A stretch of DNA of 64,000 nucleotides from Flavobacteriaceae bacterium. Lineage in GTDB: Bacteria; Bacteroidota; Bacteroidia; Flavobacteriales; Flavobacteriaceae. The position numbers and the translations under genes are program-made. The DNA is taken from contig JABABD010000016.1 of assembly GCA_014238425.1 (NCBI GenBank), forward strand, positions 331,602 through 395,601, given 5' to 3'. Below are positions 41,717 to 50,605 of the stretch, in pieces (the stretch's first letter is position 1; each line of letters opens with the position of its first letter). The notes under the pieces were generated by a model. It saw only the letters and a list, made by a program, of their open reading frames with translations. It did not search any database and was not told the origin of the DNA.

Positions 41717-43438
41717 CTAAATATTTTGCTTTTTAAGTTGATCTATAATATAATCGGAAGCTCTCCATGAGAGGGCAAGAATGGTCCATGTGCAGTTTTT
41801 ATCTGCCTGAGACACAAATGGACCGGCATCTACAATAAATACATTATCTACATCATGCAATTGGTTCCATTTATTAGTAACGGATGTTTTTGGGTCGTTA
41901 CCCATACGTGTAGTTCCCACTTCATGTATAATATTTCCAGGTGTTTCCAAGCCATAATCGCGATTTTTACCTGGTTTATCGCCTAATGGTTCTCCTCCCA
42001 TATTATGAAGAATTTCTTCAAAGGTATCTTGCATATGCTTTGCTTGCTTAATCTCTAGATCAGACCAGTTATAATTGAATTTAAGCACAGGTACTCCAAA
42101 CTGATCTACTGTGGTCGGGTCTATCTCACAATAATTATCTTTTCGAGCAATACCTTCGCCGCGTCCACCAAAGCCAACTACAGAGCCATAATATTTTCTT
42201 ACTTCCTCTCTTAATGATGCACCATAGCCACCTACTTTAAGGCCAAAGAATTTATTGAATTCATTATGATTAAAACCAAAGCCATAATTAGGCATTCCCA
42301 TGCCTCCCCATATTTCGATATGATATCCTCTAGGGAAATCCAATTTTGAATTATCACCCCACCAAGGTGAATATACATGCATACCACCAACGCCGTCTTC
42401 ATTATAGGAAGTTTTCCTATTCATAAGACCTGGTATAAATCCAGCTCGGCTAGCACCAGTTGAATCATGTAAATATTTCCCTATAACATTACTACTGTTT
42501 CCTAAACCACTTGGATGTTGTTTGCTCTTACTATTTAATAATATGCGTGCCGAACTGCAGGCAGAGGCGGCTAGTATAACAATACGTCCCTTAAGTTTGT
42601 ACTCTTTTCGGTCATCTTTACTTATATATGAAACTCCAGTTGCTTTACCTTCTTGGTCGGTTGTTACTTCGCGTACTACTGAATTTACGTAAATACGAAT
42701 TTTCCCTCCGCTTTTTTGAGCTGGGAAAATAAGACAGCTACCAGAGGAAAAATCAGCATATACAGCACAAGCCCTAGCACATTGTCCGCAATAAAAACAA
42801 ACCCCACGCTCATTATTAATTCTCTTGGTAAGCATTGACAAACGCCCAGGAATAACTGGTACTCCTGATTTTTTCGCACCATTTATATAAAAAAGCTCAT
42901 GCAATCGAGGTTTAGGAGGCGGTAAAAAGAAACCATCAGGATCATTTGGTAATCCTTCATTAGTACCAAAAACTCCAATAAGCTTATCGACTTTATCATA
43001 ATAAGGTTTTACATCATCATAGCCTATAGGCCAATCTTCTCCATGTCCATCGCGTGTTTTCCCTTTAAAATCTTTGGGGCCAAAACGTAATGAAATTCTT
43101 CCCCAGTGATTAGTTCGGCCACCTAACATATGAGATCGAAACCAATTAAATTTTGTGCCTTCTTCATGAGTATAGGGCTCACCTTCAATCTGCCAGCCGC
43201 CATATGCCATATCCCATTCTCCAAAAGCACGATCCGTTCCTGCTCCTCGTCTTGGGGATTCGTAGGGCCATTTTAACTGAGTCATTGTTTTCGGATCGGC
43301 AGGATCAAAAAATGGGCCTGCTTCTACTACAGCGACATTAAAACCTGCATCCGCAAGCTGTTTTGTGGCCATACCGCCGCCAGCACCAGAGCCCACAATA
43401 ATAACATCATACACTTCTGGAGATTCCTTTATTTGCAT
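41717..43438 (-). CDS. GMC family oxidoreductase with cysteine cluster
   Basis: 573 residues from ATG 43438 (an ATG 21 bp upstream is possible). The FAD-binding GxGxxG motif is VGSGAGGGMATKQL at about 15-28. A cysteine cluster, GVCFYCGQCARACAVYAD, follows near 215-232 and then GSCLIF; this CxxCGxCxxxC arrangement resembles an iron-sulphur or disulphide site. The C-terminal GMC block has HEVGTTRMGND (catalytic His region), VFIVDAGPFVSQ and NCTWTILALSW. It oxidises an alcohol or sugar in the periplasm together with the subunit-3 partner; the acceptor is not encoded here. Confidence 0.9.
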   Translation of the reverse strand: MQIKESPEVYDVIIVGSGAGGGMATKQLADAGFNVAVVEAGPFFDPADPKTMTQLKWPYESPRRGAGTDRAFGEWDMAYGGWQIEGEPYTHEEGTKFNWFRSHMLGGRTNHWGRISLRFGPKDFKGKTRDGHGEDWPIGYDDVKPYYDKVDKLIGVFGTNEGLPNDPDGFFLPPPKPRLHELFYINGAKKSGVPVIPGRLSMLTKRINNERGVCFYCGQCARACAVYADFSSGSCLIFPAQKSGGKIRIYVNSVVREVTTDQEGKATGVSYISKDDRKEYKLKGRIVILAASACSSARILLNSKSKQHPSGLGNSSNVIGKYLHDSTGASRAGFIPGLMNRKTSYNEDGVGGMHVYSPWWGDNSKLDFPRGYHIEIWGGMGMPNYGFGFNHNEFNKFFGLKVGGYGASLREEVRKYYGSVVGFGGRGEGIARKDNYCEIDPTTVDQFGVPVLKFNYNWSDLEIKQAKHMQDTFEEILHNMGGEPLGDKPGKNRDYGLETPGNIIHEVGTTRMGNDPKTSVTNKWNQLHDVDNVFIVDAGPFVSQADKNCTWTILALSWRASDYIIDQLKKQNI

Positions 43439-43595
43439 ATAGTGAGTTTTATAATTCACAAGTTAAAGAAAATACTGAAGATATACATTCGTTAATTTAT
43501 CAATAGCCATAATATTGAAATTTGATAAGCTAATGTTGAAATATTATTTATAGAACATTTATAAAATGCTTATACTATGGTAAAACCTTATTTAT

Positions 43596-43736
43596 ATTAA
43601 GGTATTATACTATCAAGAACTAAGTGAAATTCACTATATTTAGTAATTCCCTGTTTATTATTTAGCACGAATTTTTAGTTAACAAGCTACTACCATTTTT
43701 TTGGTAGTAGCTTGTATTAAAGTATTATACAATCAA
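43596..43736. repeat. Direct 21-bp repeats flanking a 14-bp hairpin
   Basis: ATTAAGGTATTATACTATCAA (43596-43616) and ATTAAAGTATTATACAATCAA (43716-43736) differ at two positions and are 120 bp apart. Just inside the second copy is a perfect hairpin, ACAAGCTACTACCA (43682-43695) with TGGTAGTAGCTTGT (43702-43715), six-T loop. The hairpin lacks a 3' T-run on either strand, so a simple terminator does not fully explain it. Confidence 0.55.
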
Positions 43737-43750
43737 TCTAAATTATAAAC

Positions 43751-45226
43751 ATGGAACCATTTAGCGAACAAAGTATCAAGGACCTCAAAGAACGTATATT
43801 AAATGATCGATCACTAAGTTCAGATATTAATAAATTATTGGATTTTCTTCCAAATTGTGAATACGAACTCATTTTGTATATGGTTCAAAAAAATGTATGG
43901 AAAGGCCCGGTTCCGTTACCGCCAAAAGATTTTAAACCAGGAGAAGGCAAGATTGAATTTGGACTTTTTCTCTATTGGTTTCATAACCCTAACCAGCTGC
44001 AACTTGATCGTTTTAGCGATGAAGCAAAAGTACTGATACTTGGTATAATCTCCATACTTGTTGAATATCTTCAGGACACTAAATTGAATAAAGAGAACTA
44101 TGAATTTTTCAATAAGGATGAATTGATCTATATTGACGGAACTGTATTAAGTACCAAAACCTATGCAACTTATGATCAAGGTTGGTTTATCGCATTTTTG
44201 AATTTATTTATATCTCTATTTCATAACCTTTGGTATAATAATTACGAGTTCCCTACAACACCTCCACAACAAATTTCTTTAAGTGGCGCTGTACCAAATA
44301 CGGTTTCGATTGCGTTATTAGGAGATTGGGGTGCAGGTGATCAAGCCTCTAAGGAAGTAATGAAACGTATAGATGCCTTAAGTCCTGATTATATTGTACA
44401 TGTGGGCGATGTTTATTATGCTGGAACACCTTTAGAGAGTTCACCTCATGGTACTAAATATTTATCGCCAGGAGAAGAGTATCAAAACCTGTTGGATTTA
44501 TGGCCTCAATCGTATGTTGGTAAATCATTTACCCTTAATTCAAATCATGAAATGTATAGTGGCGCCAATGGATTATTTTATGATGCTCTTGGAGTCTCGA
44601 ATAATTATAGCACACCGTTTAATGCACAAAAAGGAGCGAGTTGCTTTGCAATGGAATATTGTGGTTGGACCTTGTTAGGATTAGATTCGGCTTTTACTAG
44701 TCCGATGCTATCAGCATTTATGACAGGAAGCATAGGGGCCTCTACAGGTTTTCAAAGACAGTGGATCAAAGGCCTTGAAGTGAATCCTGAGCAAACTATT
44801 GTATTTACACACCATAATGGTTTTGCTGATGATTGTACATTTGCATCTCCTTTATGGGCAGAAATTAATGACGCCCTTAATGGGGATCCATATGCTTGGT
44901 ATTGGGGGCATGTTCATAATGGTATTGTATACGATGCTCCAATTACTATTCCTTCGGTTAAAGGTAAACCTAGTGGGTTTACCACGAATACTTTTTCTAG
45001 GTGTTTAGGACATGCAGCGTTACCTTATGGCGTGGCATCATCATTAGTAGGGAAGCCTATTACATGGAAGGCCAATAGCCCAAAACCTAGCCCGTCAAAG
45101 GAATTGTACAATGGATTTGCTATCTTAACATTAACTTCTTTAAAGGGTCAGCTTACTGGTATTACTGAAAGTTTTTATGATGCTAGTGATAAGGCACAAC
45201 CAGTTTATAGCAAGCAATTGTTTTAG
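43751..45226 (+). CDS. Metallophosphoesterase
   Basis: 491 residues. An N-terminal ~180-residue region of unknown fold includes a hydrophobic patch FIAFLNLFISLFHNL. The calcineurin-like domain (about 185-470) has the full metal set: LLGDWGAGD (Asp192), VHVGDVYYAG (Asp220), NSNHE (Asn265-His266), THHNG (His354, His355) and WGHVHNG (His387, His389). Such proteins cleave phosphomonoesters or diesters; the pattern resembles purple-acid-phosphatase-like and cyclic-nucleotide phosphodiesterase branches. No signal peptide is visible. The next gene is an EEP-fold enzyme, 167 bp downstream. Confidence 0.88.
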   Translation: MEPFSEQSIKDLKERILNDRSLSSDINKLLDFLPNCEYELILYMVQKNVWKGPVPLPPKDFKPGEGKIEFGLFLYWFHNPNQLQLDRFSDEAKVLILGIISILVEYLQDTKLNKENYEFFNKDELIYIDGTVLSTKTYATYDQGWFIAFLNLFISLFHNLWYNNYEFPTTPPQQISLSGAVPNTVSIALLGDWGAGDQASKEVMKRIDALSPDYIVHVGDVYYAGTPLESSPHGTKYLSPGEEYQNLLDLWPQSYVGKSFTLNSNHEMYSGANGLFYDALGVSNNYSTPFNAQKGASCFAMEYCGWTLLGLDSAFTSPMLSAFMTGSIGASTGFQRQWIKGLEVNPEQTIVFTHHNGFADDCTFASPLWAEINDALNGDPYAWYWGHVHNGIVYDAPITIPSVKGKPSGFTTNTFSRCLGHAALPYGVASSLVGKPITWKANSPKPSPSKELYNGFAILTLTSLKGQLTGITESFYDASDKAQPVYSKQLF

Positions 45227-45393
45227 TATCAAAAAAGGAGGTTTTCCTTCTTGATTGTATGCTTTGCAAAATTTAAATTAAACACTAATTACAAGTAATC
45301 TCATAGAACGATATTTTTAGTTCACAGAATACTCCATCATAGCCAGTAAAACTTTATGTAAACAAAATAACTAATAACAATAAAACCTAAAAT

Positions 45394-46548
45394 ATGTGGT
45401 ATAATGATTTAAGACCTGATAGAGAGTTGACCAATGACAAGTATTCGCTAATAATGCTCGATACTGATAACGATTATAAGCGATTGATGACCGATGAAGA
45501 CAAGAAAAGAACCATATTGAATATTAATCGATTAAAAGATGGCATTGCGACAAAGATACCAAGTAAAAAAGTGGATAAAAACTTGTTGTTGGGATCATGG
45601 AATATTAAAAATTTTGGCACGCTAAAAGACAGAACAGCTGAGTCTTTATATTATATAGCAGAAATCATTAGTGCCTTTGATATCGTAGCTATACAAGAAA
45701 TCAATAGTAATATCAGTGATTTTAAAAAAGTACTTAAATTATTAGGTAGTGACTGGAAACATACATTGAGTGATGTTACTGAAGGCAACTCAGGTAATGA
45801 TGAAAGATTTGGTTTTATTTATGATTCAAGACGTGTTATTCATTCAGGTTTGTCTGGTGAAATTGTCATTCCTCCAGAACTTATTGATGACAATTCAATA
45901 ATAAGTCAATTAAAAAGAACACCCTCGTTTACAGGTTTTGAAAGTGGGTGGAAAAAATTCTCTATTATAAGTGTTCATTTACATCCTGGTGATGGAAGTA
46001 ATGGAGTCGGTGAACCAAATGATCAAGAGATCCGCAAAGAAGAGGTCAGGTTATTAATGGAGATTCTTAAAGAAAAACTTGATAAATCAGCATACGAAGA
46101 CAGAAACATGATTATTCTTGGAGACACCAATTTATACGAGGATGATAATGATATTGTTAAACTTATAACAGATGAAGGTTTTGTGGAAAGTGATGGACTT
46201 ATAGGCAAGTTCACTAATACCAGTTTGAGTGAAATATATGACCGTATTTTTCTAAATGTGGATGATTATTTTGAAATTGCCATTGACGAGAATGGAGTAG
46301 AAAAAGGAGGCGTTTTTAACCTTTTCGAACATGTTTATATAAACACACCTGACGAAATAGCAAATTATCATGAATTAATGCTTGAACATAAAGGTGACCC
46401 TAGCTCTTTAACTAGTGAAGCTAAATTTATCAGCTATTTTAATAGTTATTGGAAACGCAATCAAATGAGCGATCATTTGCCAATTTGGCTCGAAATTCAA
46501 ATCGATAGCAGTCGTGGTTTTTTAACTAGTAAATTCAATCAATTTTAG
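45394..46548 (+). CDS. Endonuclease/exonuclease/phosphatase (DNase I-fold) protein
   Basis: 384 residues. EEP-domain residues in order: Asn70 in GSWNIKNFG, Glu102 in IVAIQEIN, FGFIYDS with the Asp, His195 in SVHLHPGD, Asp244 and Asn246 in ILGDTNLYED, and the final MSDHLPIWLEI. These are the metal and catalytic residues of DNase I-like nucleases and phosphatases. A 60-residue acidic N-terminal extension precedes the domain; no signal peptide. Together with the metallophosphoesterase upstream it may form a phosphate-handling pair. Substrate unknown. Confidence 0.88.
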   Translation: MWYNDLRPDRELTNDKYSLIMLDTDNDYKRLMTDEDKKRTILNINRLKDGIATKIPSKKVDKNLLLGSWNIKNFGTLKDRTAESLYYIAEIISAFDIVAIQEINSNISDFKKVLKLLGSDWKHTLSDVTEGNSGNDERFGFIYDSRRVIHSGLSGEIVIPPELIDDNSIISQLKRTPSFTGFESGWKKFSIISVHLHPGDGSNGVGEPNDQEIRKEEVRLLMEILKEKLDKSAYEDRNMIILGDTNLYEDDNDIVKLITDEGFVESDGLIGKFTNTSLSEIYDRIFLNVDDYFEIAIDENGVEKGGVFNLFEHVYINTPDEIANYHELMLEHKGDPSSLTSEAKFISYFNSYWKRNQMSDHLPIWLEIQIDSSRGFLTSKFNQF

Positions 46549-46592
46549 GCATTACTATTTATATATAGTACTACTAATAATTTGCCTTTTTA
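46547..46592 (+). terminator. Probable terminator after the EEP gene
   Basis: AGGCA (46547-46551) pairs with TGCCT (46583-46587) with an inner TACTAT/ATAGTA stem, followed by TTTTTAATTTTT. The stem overlaps the stop codon. Moderate strength. Confidence 0.45.
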
Positions 46593-46687
46593 ATTTTTGA
46601 TGATTTGTGTGTTTTTATTTGAATAAAACACTGCTTTTTGGGGACATCAAAACTTAAATTATGGCATATATATTCCTCCTGAGGAAT

Positions 46688-47281
46688 TCAATATTTACAT
46701 GTGTTAGAATTTAGTTTTACCTGGTTCAGCTTATGCCATACATCATTTTCAAATGGCTTTGGTGATAACTTAAAGAGGGGCATGAAGGCTTTCGTGTTCT
46801 TACAATAATGACTCTCCACAAGAATGTGTAATATGATGATTTCCTTAGTATGGAAGGCGTCATAAACCCTGACTTTTCCGATGAATTTAGAAATATCTTC
46901 AGAGCTCCTTTCTTTAATAAAAAGTGCCATTGTTTTTGGTACTTCTAAATCTTTATCTTTGTTTACAGCATTCATGAGGCCATCAAAGTATAACTCTAGA
47001 TCAGATTCCAGTTCCTTTTGGGTCAACTCTCTTTTTAAATCGATATTCCAGACAAAAGCATAGGTCCAAAAATCAGGACTATTTTTTCTTTTCCAACCTT
47101 CTGCAAATCGTAGGTCTTCATAACCTTGATATTTGATACCTGGTGCAAACCCTAAAGGAAATTTAATGATTTCCTTGCTCCACGTACTGTCTGCTACCAA
47201 TACATCATTATGTTCTTTATCTTGACACACCGTTGTATATGAGCAAAACAGTAGAGTAGTAGCTAGTATAATATTCTTCAT
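46688..47281 (-). CDS. Secreted protein of unknown function
   Basis: 197 residues. Signal peptide about 1-19 (NIILATTLLFCSYTTVCQ). The mature part has conserved-looking blocks KFPLGFAPGIKYQGYEDLRFA, SPDFWTYAFVWNIDL and, near the C-terminus, LHILVESHYCKNTKAFMPLF. I recognise no named domain, although the arrangement of WxYAFxWxI strands looks like a small alpha/beta lipid- or peptide-binding fold. The gene lies 10 bp after yceI on the same strand and ends far from other genes, so it is the distal gene of a yceI operon. Confidence 0.7.
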   Translation of the reverse strand: MKNIILATTLLFCSYTTVCQDKEHNDVLVADSTWSKEIIKFPLGFAPGIKYQGYEDLRFAEGWKRKNSPDFWTYAFVWNIDLKRELTQKELESDLELYFDGLMNAVNKDKDLEVPKTMALFIKERSSEDISKFIGKVRVYDAFHTKEIIILHILVESHYCKNTKAFMPLFKLSPKPFENDVWHKLNQVKLNSNTCKY

Positions 47282-47291
47282 GCGGTATTAT

Positions 47292-47849
47292 TTAGAATTG
47301 TAAGGTAATATAAAACTCTATGGCATCTGAAATTGCTTCGTTTTTTAGCTTGTTGTTATAGACGATGCCCCAACGCGTTCGGTCAATCTTGAATTTTGTC
47401 TCCATAGTTTTTTTGATTCCATCTACATTGGCCCAAAATTCAATAGGTTTTGTAACACCTTTTATAGTGAGGTTTGCATGCATTTTGTGTGTATTGCCAT
47501 TAGTGAAGTATTCAACCGAAGTAAGCACTAATTTAGCTTCAGGAAACACTTTAACATCAAAAAAATCTGTATCCTTTAAATGGGCAACTGCACCTTGATT
47601 ACTTTTGTAATCCTCGTTGGATATTGAGTTCATATCTATCACAAAAGTTCCACCTGTAATAGTGCCGTTGTTGGTGGTTAATGTGCCTTCCTGAAAATGT
47701 ACAGTACCATTATGTTCACTAAACAAAAAAGCATACGTCCCTTTCCAGTTGATGACACTTTGTTTCTTGTTTAACTGATACGTTTTTTGATTTTGACCTA
47801 CTGCGGATAAGCTGATTAGTGTGATGATTGTAATAATGACTTTTTTCAT
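47292..47849 (-). CDS. YceI family protein (lipocalin-like)
   Basis: 185 residues. Signal peptide about 1-18 (VIITIITLISLSAVGQ). The YceI beta barrel follows: YQLNKKQSVINWKGTYAF, GTITGGTFVIDMNSI, FFDVKVFPEAKLVLTSVEYF, NGNTHKMHANLTIKGVTKPI and VYNNKLKNEAISDAIEFYI. YceI proteins bind polyisoprenoids or amides in the periplasm and are often induced by stress. It is divergent from the membrane-anchored regulator at 47967 and shares its regulatory region, so it is the likely target. Confidence 0.93.
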   Translation of the reverse strand: MKKVIITIITLISLSAVGQNQKTYQLNKKQSVINWKGTYAFLFSEHNGTVHFQEGTLTTNNGTITGGTFVIDMNSISNEDYKSNQGAVAHLKDTDFFDVKVFPEAKLVLTSVEYFTNGNTHKMHANLTIKGVTKPIEFWANVDGIKKTMETKFKIDRTRWGIVYNNKLKNEAISDAIEFYITLQF

Positions 47850-47895
47850 GTGTATTTGTTTTTACTGTAAAACTAGAGTGATGTGTGAAGAGAAA

Positions 47896-47950
47896 TGTCA
47901 AAAGAATGTAAAAGAAGTGTCAACAATTGTAAAAAGTCATGAAATTGTAA
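47896..47950. promoter_or_regulatory. Ladder of TGTmA half-sites (PhoB-box-like)
   Basis: TGTCA at 47896, TGTAA at 47907, TGTCA at 47918, TGTAA at 47928, GTCA at 47936 and TGTAA at 47946. Spacings of 11, 11 and 10 bp put the first four on one face of the helix, the hallmark of direct-repeat sites bound by OmpR/PhoB-type winged helices. The block lies between yceI (-) and the regulator gene (+), 17 bp before the latter's ATG. TGTGA at 47884 may extend the ladder. Confidence 0.6.
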
Positions 47951-47966
47951 GTTATTTACAGTAGTT

Positions 47967-48833
47967 ATGAGCAGAAGGAAAATTTATTTATATACCGGTT
48001 TTATGATCATTGTATTTTTTATTTGGTCGTCGTTAGCTTCAGGTGAGAATGAAGAGGAGTTTACAGAAAGAGCGAAAATTTCAGTGAGGGATGTTGGGCA
48101 TCAGCTTCTGTTGGCTAATAACGATTCTACATCTTTGGTATTACCGATTATTAAATTCAATAATTCTACCTATATATTACCTTTTGAAGAATCACTTTCT
48201 TTTGAACCAAGTAGGTTAGTATCTATTATCGAAAACGCTTTAAACAAAGGAGGACTTCCAGAGCATTATCGTGTAGAAGTGATTCAATGTGAAGATTACG
48301 AAGTATCCTATAGCTACGAAATGAGTGCCAGTGAAGAAAGTACCATAATTCCATGTGTAGGTAGATATCTACCAAAAAAGTGTTATACCATTAAAGTGAA
48401 ATTCACTCAGGTTAAAGCGCAATTCTTTAGTAAAGAAATACTCCTTTATATTATGTTTCTTATAAGTATAGTCTTTCTTATGGATGTTTTATACAATAAA
48501 AGAAAACAAACCCTAGTGTCTACAAAAAACAAAGACATCTATGCTTCAATCGGCAGCTTTCAATTTTATCCAGAGCAAAATAAATTAGTAAAAGCGGCCA
48601 GAGAAATAAGTCTTTCAAAAAAAGAGTGTGAATTATTAGCCATTTTTGTGGCAAATCCTAATCAAATTATCAAACGTGACGAATTGATGAAAAAAGTATG
48701 GGAAGATAATGGTGTTATTGTTGGTAGAAGCTTAGATACTTATATATCCAAACTTCGCAAAAAATTAAAAGCTGATGATACCATTAAGATAACAAACATT
48801 CATGGTGTTGGCTATAAGTTGGAGATACATTAA
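47967..48833 (+). CDS. ToxR-like membrane-anchored winged-helix regulator
   Basis: 288 residues. TM1 (about 5-24) and TM2 (about 157-175) enclose a ~130-residue periplasmic sensor (LVLPIIKFNNSTYILPFEESL; Cys108, Cys130 and Cys139). The cytoplasmic C-terminus (about 195-288) is an OmpR/PhoB-type winged helix: EISLSKKECELLAIFVANPN, RDELMKKVWEDNG, GRSLDTYISKLRKKL and the wing VGYKL. It is a one-component regulator whose DNA-binding domain is C-terminal, the reverse of the ToxR topology. It probably binds the TGTmA ladder just upstream and controls itself and yceI. Confidence 0.85.
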   Translation: MSRRKIYLYTGFMIIVFFIWSSLASGENEEEFTERAKISVRDVGHQLLLANNDSTSLVLPIIKFNNSTYILPFEESLSFEPSRLVSIIENALNKGGLPEHYRVEVIQCEDYEVSYSYEMSASEESTIIPCVGRYLPKKCYTIKVKFTQVKAQFFSKEILLYIMFLISIVFLMDVLYNKRKQTLVSTKNKDIYASIGSFQFYPEQNKLVKAAREISLSKKECELLAIFVANPNQIIKRDELMKKVWEDNGVIVGRSLDTYISKLRKKLKADDTIKITNIHGVGYKLEIH

Positions 48834-48888
48834 GGTTTTAAAGAACAAAATATAACCTAAATCAATATATTGAAGTCGTTTTTATACT

Positions 48889-49101
48889 CTATTTTATGGC
48901 GTCAATGAGTTTTTCCATACTCTCATCAAAATTGTCCTGATGCACATTAAGGCATAGACTATTTTGCAGTTTCGAAACGGTATGAGTTGGCTGAGTAGAA
49001 GGTTTAACAGACCGCTTTATCTTCTGCGAAATAGCTGTTGTACTAGATAGAATAAAGATAAATAGAAGAGTATTTTTAATAAGCCTTGTAAGTGTTTTCA
49101 T
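48889..49101 (-). CDS. Small secreted protein, unknown
   Basis: 70 residues. Signal peptide about 1-25 (LLFIFILSSTTAISQ). The short mature part is Lys/Ser/Thr-rich with one Cys (SLCLNVHQ) and a helix NFDESMEKLIDAIK at the end. No family recognised. Convergent with the regulator at 47967; 55 bp lie between their stops. It could be a toxin-like or signalling peptide, but there is no supporting partner gene. Confidence 0.55.
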   Translation of the reverse strand: MKTLTRLIKNTLLFIFILSSTTAISQKIKRSVKPSTQPTHTVSKLQNSLCLNVHQDNFDESMEKLIDAIK

Positions 49102-49255
49102 TTGAATAGTATTTTGGTGTACTTATCAAAAAATTGACCTTTTAAAGATAAGCAATCGACATCTAATTACTTACAGCCCCACCATTTTCGAGAATAAAAC
49201 ACCTTTTATGGCATGAGATATATAACACTCTTGAATTCTATTTTTGATATTATTA

Positions 49256-50428
49256 ATGCGAAAATTGAAACAAAACATTTCCGTTTTAATAGAGGAATAC
49301 AAAATATGCAGCTATATAAATTTGTGTAACTTTATTCACTTTTTGGAAATTAATTACAATCTCATATCGTTAATTGACATTCTTGGGTTAATCCAAGGTA
49401 TCATACTAGGCACACTACTTTTAGCGATAAACAGAAGGAAAAACAAGTCTACTTTATTTTTAGGCCTTTTTATTATCACTTATGCTTTAGAGTTATTACC
49501 AGAGATACTCTATGATTTGGGTGTTTTAGAGCACTATCCAGAATATATGTTATTACCCTTTAGCTTTACATGGTTAATATATCCGCTATTCTATATTTAT
49601 GTACAACAAGTGTCCATTTTTTCTGAAAGCAAAAAAAGTTATAACACCTTAATTCCTGGTATTCTAGTATTTTGTATTGAGGTGTTTATATTTTTTCAAT
49701 CTATAGATGTTAAAAAAGGAGTAGAAGAATCTCCATGGTATGTGTTATTAGAGTTTTTCGGAATTTTTTATTCTATAGGAATAGGGGTTTTAGCCCTAAA
49801 ATGGATTAAAAAGCATATTGCGGAACTCAAAAACCAATACGCTTCGGTTGAATACAAGGTCTTGAATTGGGCAAGAATCTTCATACTTATTAGTTTAATT
49901 CATACTTCTGTTATCGTCATTTCAGTCTTCCTTGATTATAATAGTTATAATTTCGAACTATTCATCGCAGCTTCCAATGTTGTTTTACTGTATTGGGTTT
50001 CTATGCGAGGTATTTTACAACAAAATGTTATGATGTTAGTTTCTTCTTCAATGAAAAATAATGTCATAGAAAAAAAGGATGTGTCTTCGGAAAACTCAAA
50101 AAAACTTCTCAAAGAAGTAAACGATTATATCGTCAATAATACCATTTTTACAAAACCCGATTTAACCATTTTAGATATTTCTGAGGGGATTAATGTACAT
50201 CCAAAAAAAATTTCTGGAACTATAAATACAAATCTTAATCAAAACTTTAACACCTATATTAATAGTTTTAGAATTGAAAAAGCTAAAGCTCTTCTCAATA
50301 GTGAGATTGCAAATAATTTTAGTGTTGAAGGAATTGGAAAAGAGGTTGGCTTTCAAAGTAAAAGCACTTTCTATGATGCCTTTAAAAAGGTTACCGGCAC
50401 AACGCCATCTCGCTATAAAAATCAATGA
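49256..50428 (+). CDS. AraC-family regulator with 7TM N-terminal domain
   Basis: About 390 residues from ATG 49256; an alternative TTG at 49343 sits 19 bp after a TAAATTTG -7 box (49317-49324) and would remove 29 residues before the first membrane helix. Six or seven membrane helices (IDILGLIQGIILGTLLLAI to about 240) are followed by a C-terminal HTH_AraC domain with LDISEGINVHPKKISGTIN, RIEKAKALLNSEI and VGFQSKSTFYDAFKKVTGTTPSRYK. Such 7TM-AraC proteins sense membrane or outside signals in Bacteroidota. A long hairpin follows the stop. Confidence 0.9.
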   Translation: MRKLKQNISVLIEEYKICSYINLCNFIHFLEINYNLISLIDILGLIQGIILGTLLLAINRRKNKSTLFLGLFIITYALELLPEILYDLGVLEHYPEYMLLPFSFTWLIYPLFYIYVQQVSIFSESKKSYNTLIPGILVFCIEVFIFFQSIDVKKGVEESPWYVLLEFFGIFYSIGIGVLALKWIKKHIAELKNQYASVEYKVLNWARIFILISLIHTSVIVISVFLDYNSYNFELFIAASNVVLLYWVSMRGILQQNVMMLVSSSMKNNVIEKKDVSSENSKKLLKEVNDYIVNNTIFTKPDLTILDISEGINVHPKKISGTINTNLNQNFNTYINSFRIEKAKALLNSEIANNFSVEGIGKEVGFQSKSTFYDAFKKVTGTTPSRYKNQ

Positions 50429-50444
50429 TATCTTCTTTTTGCAA

Positions 50445-50517
50445 GTTCGGATTCCTGATTTCGGACAAAAAATACCTTTAAAAAGCGATAAATAGTCCGA
50501 ATTTCAGAATTCCGAAC
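50445..50517 (+). repeat. Long imperfect hairpin after the AraC gene
   Basis: Arm 50445-50466 (GTTCGGATTCCTGATTTCGG, then AC) and arm 50495-50517 (GTCCGAATTTCAGAATTCCG, then AAC) are near-complementary over ~22 nt with one insertion and two mismatches; loop 28 nt. It starts 17 bp after the AraC stop. No T-run follows directly, although a C/T-rich stretch lies about 15 bp on. It may be a terminator, a regulatory RNA or a mobile repeat. Confidence 0.5.
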
Positions 50518-50605
50518 CTCAAGATCCATCCTTTTCTTGCTCATCTTTTTTATTTCAGAAATATTTGTGAATGCAATATCAAATAACTTGTTAGAAATTT
50601 TAGAA

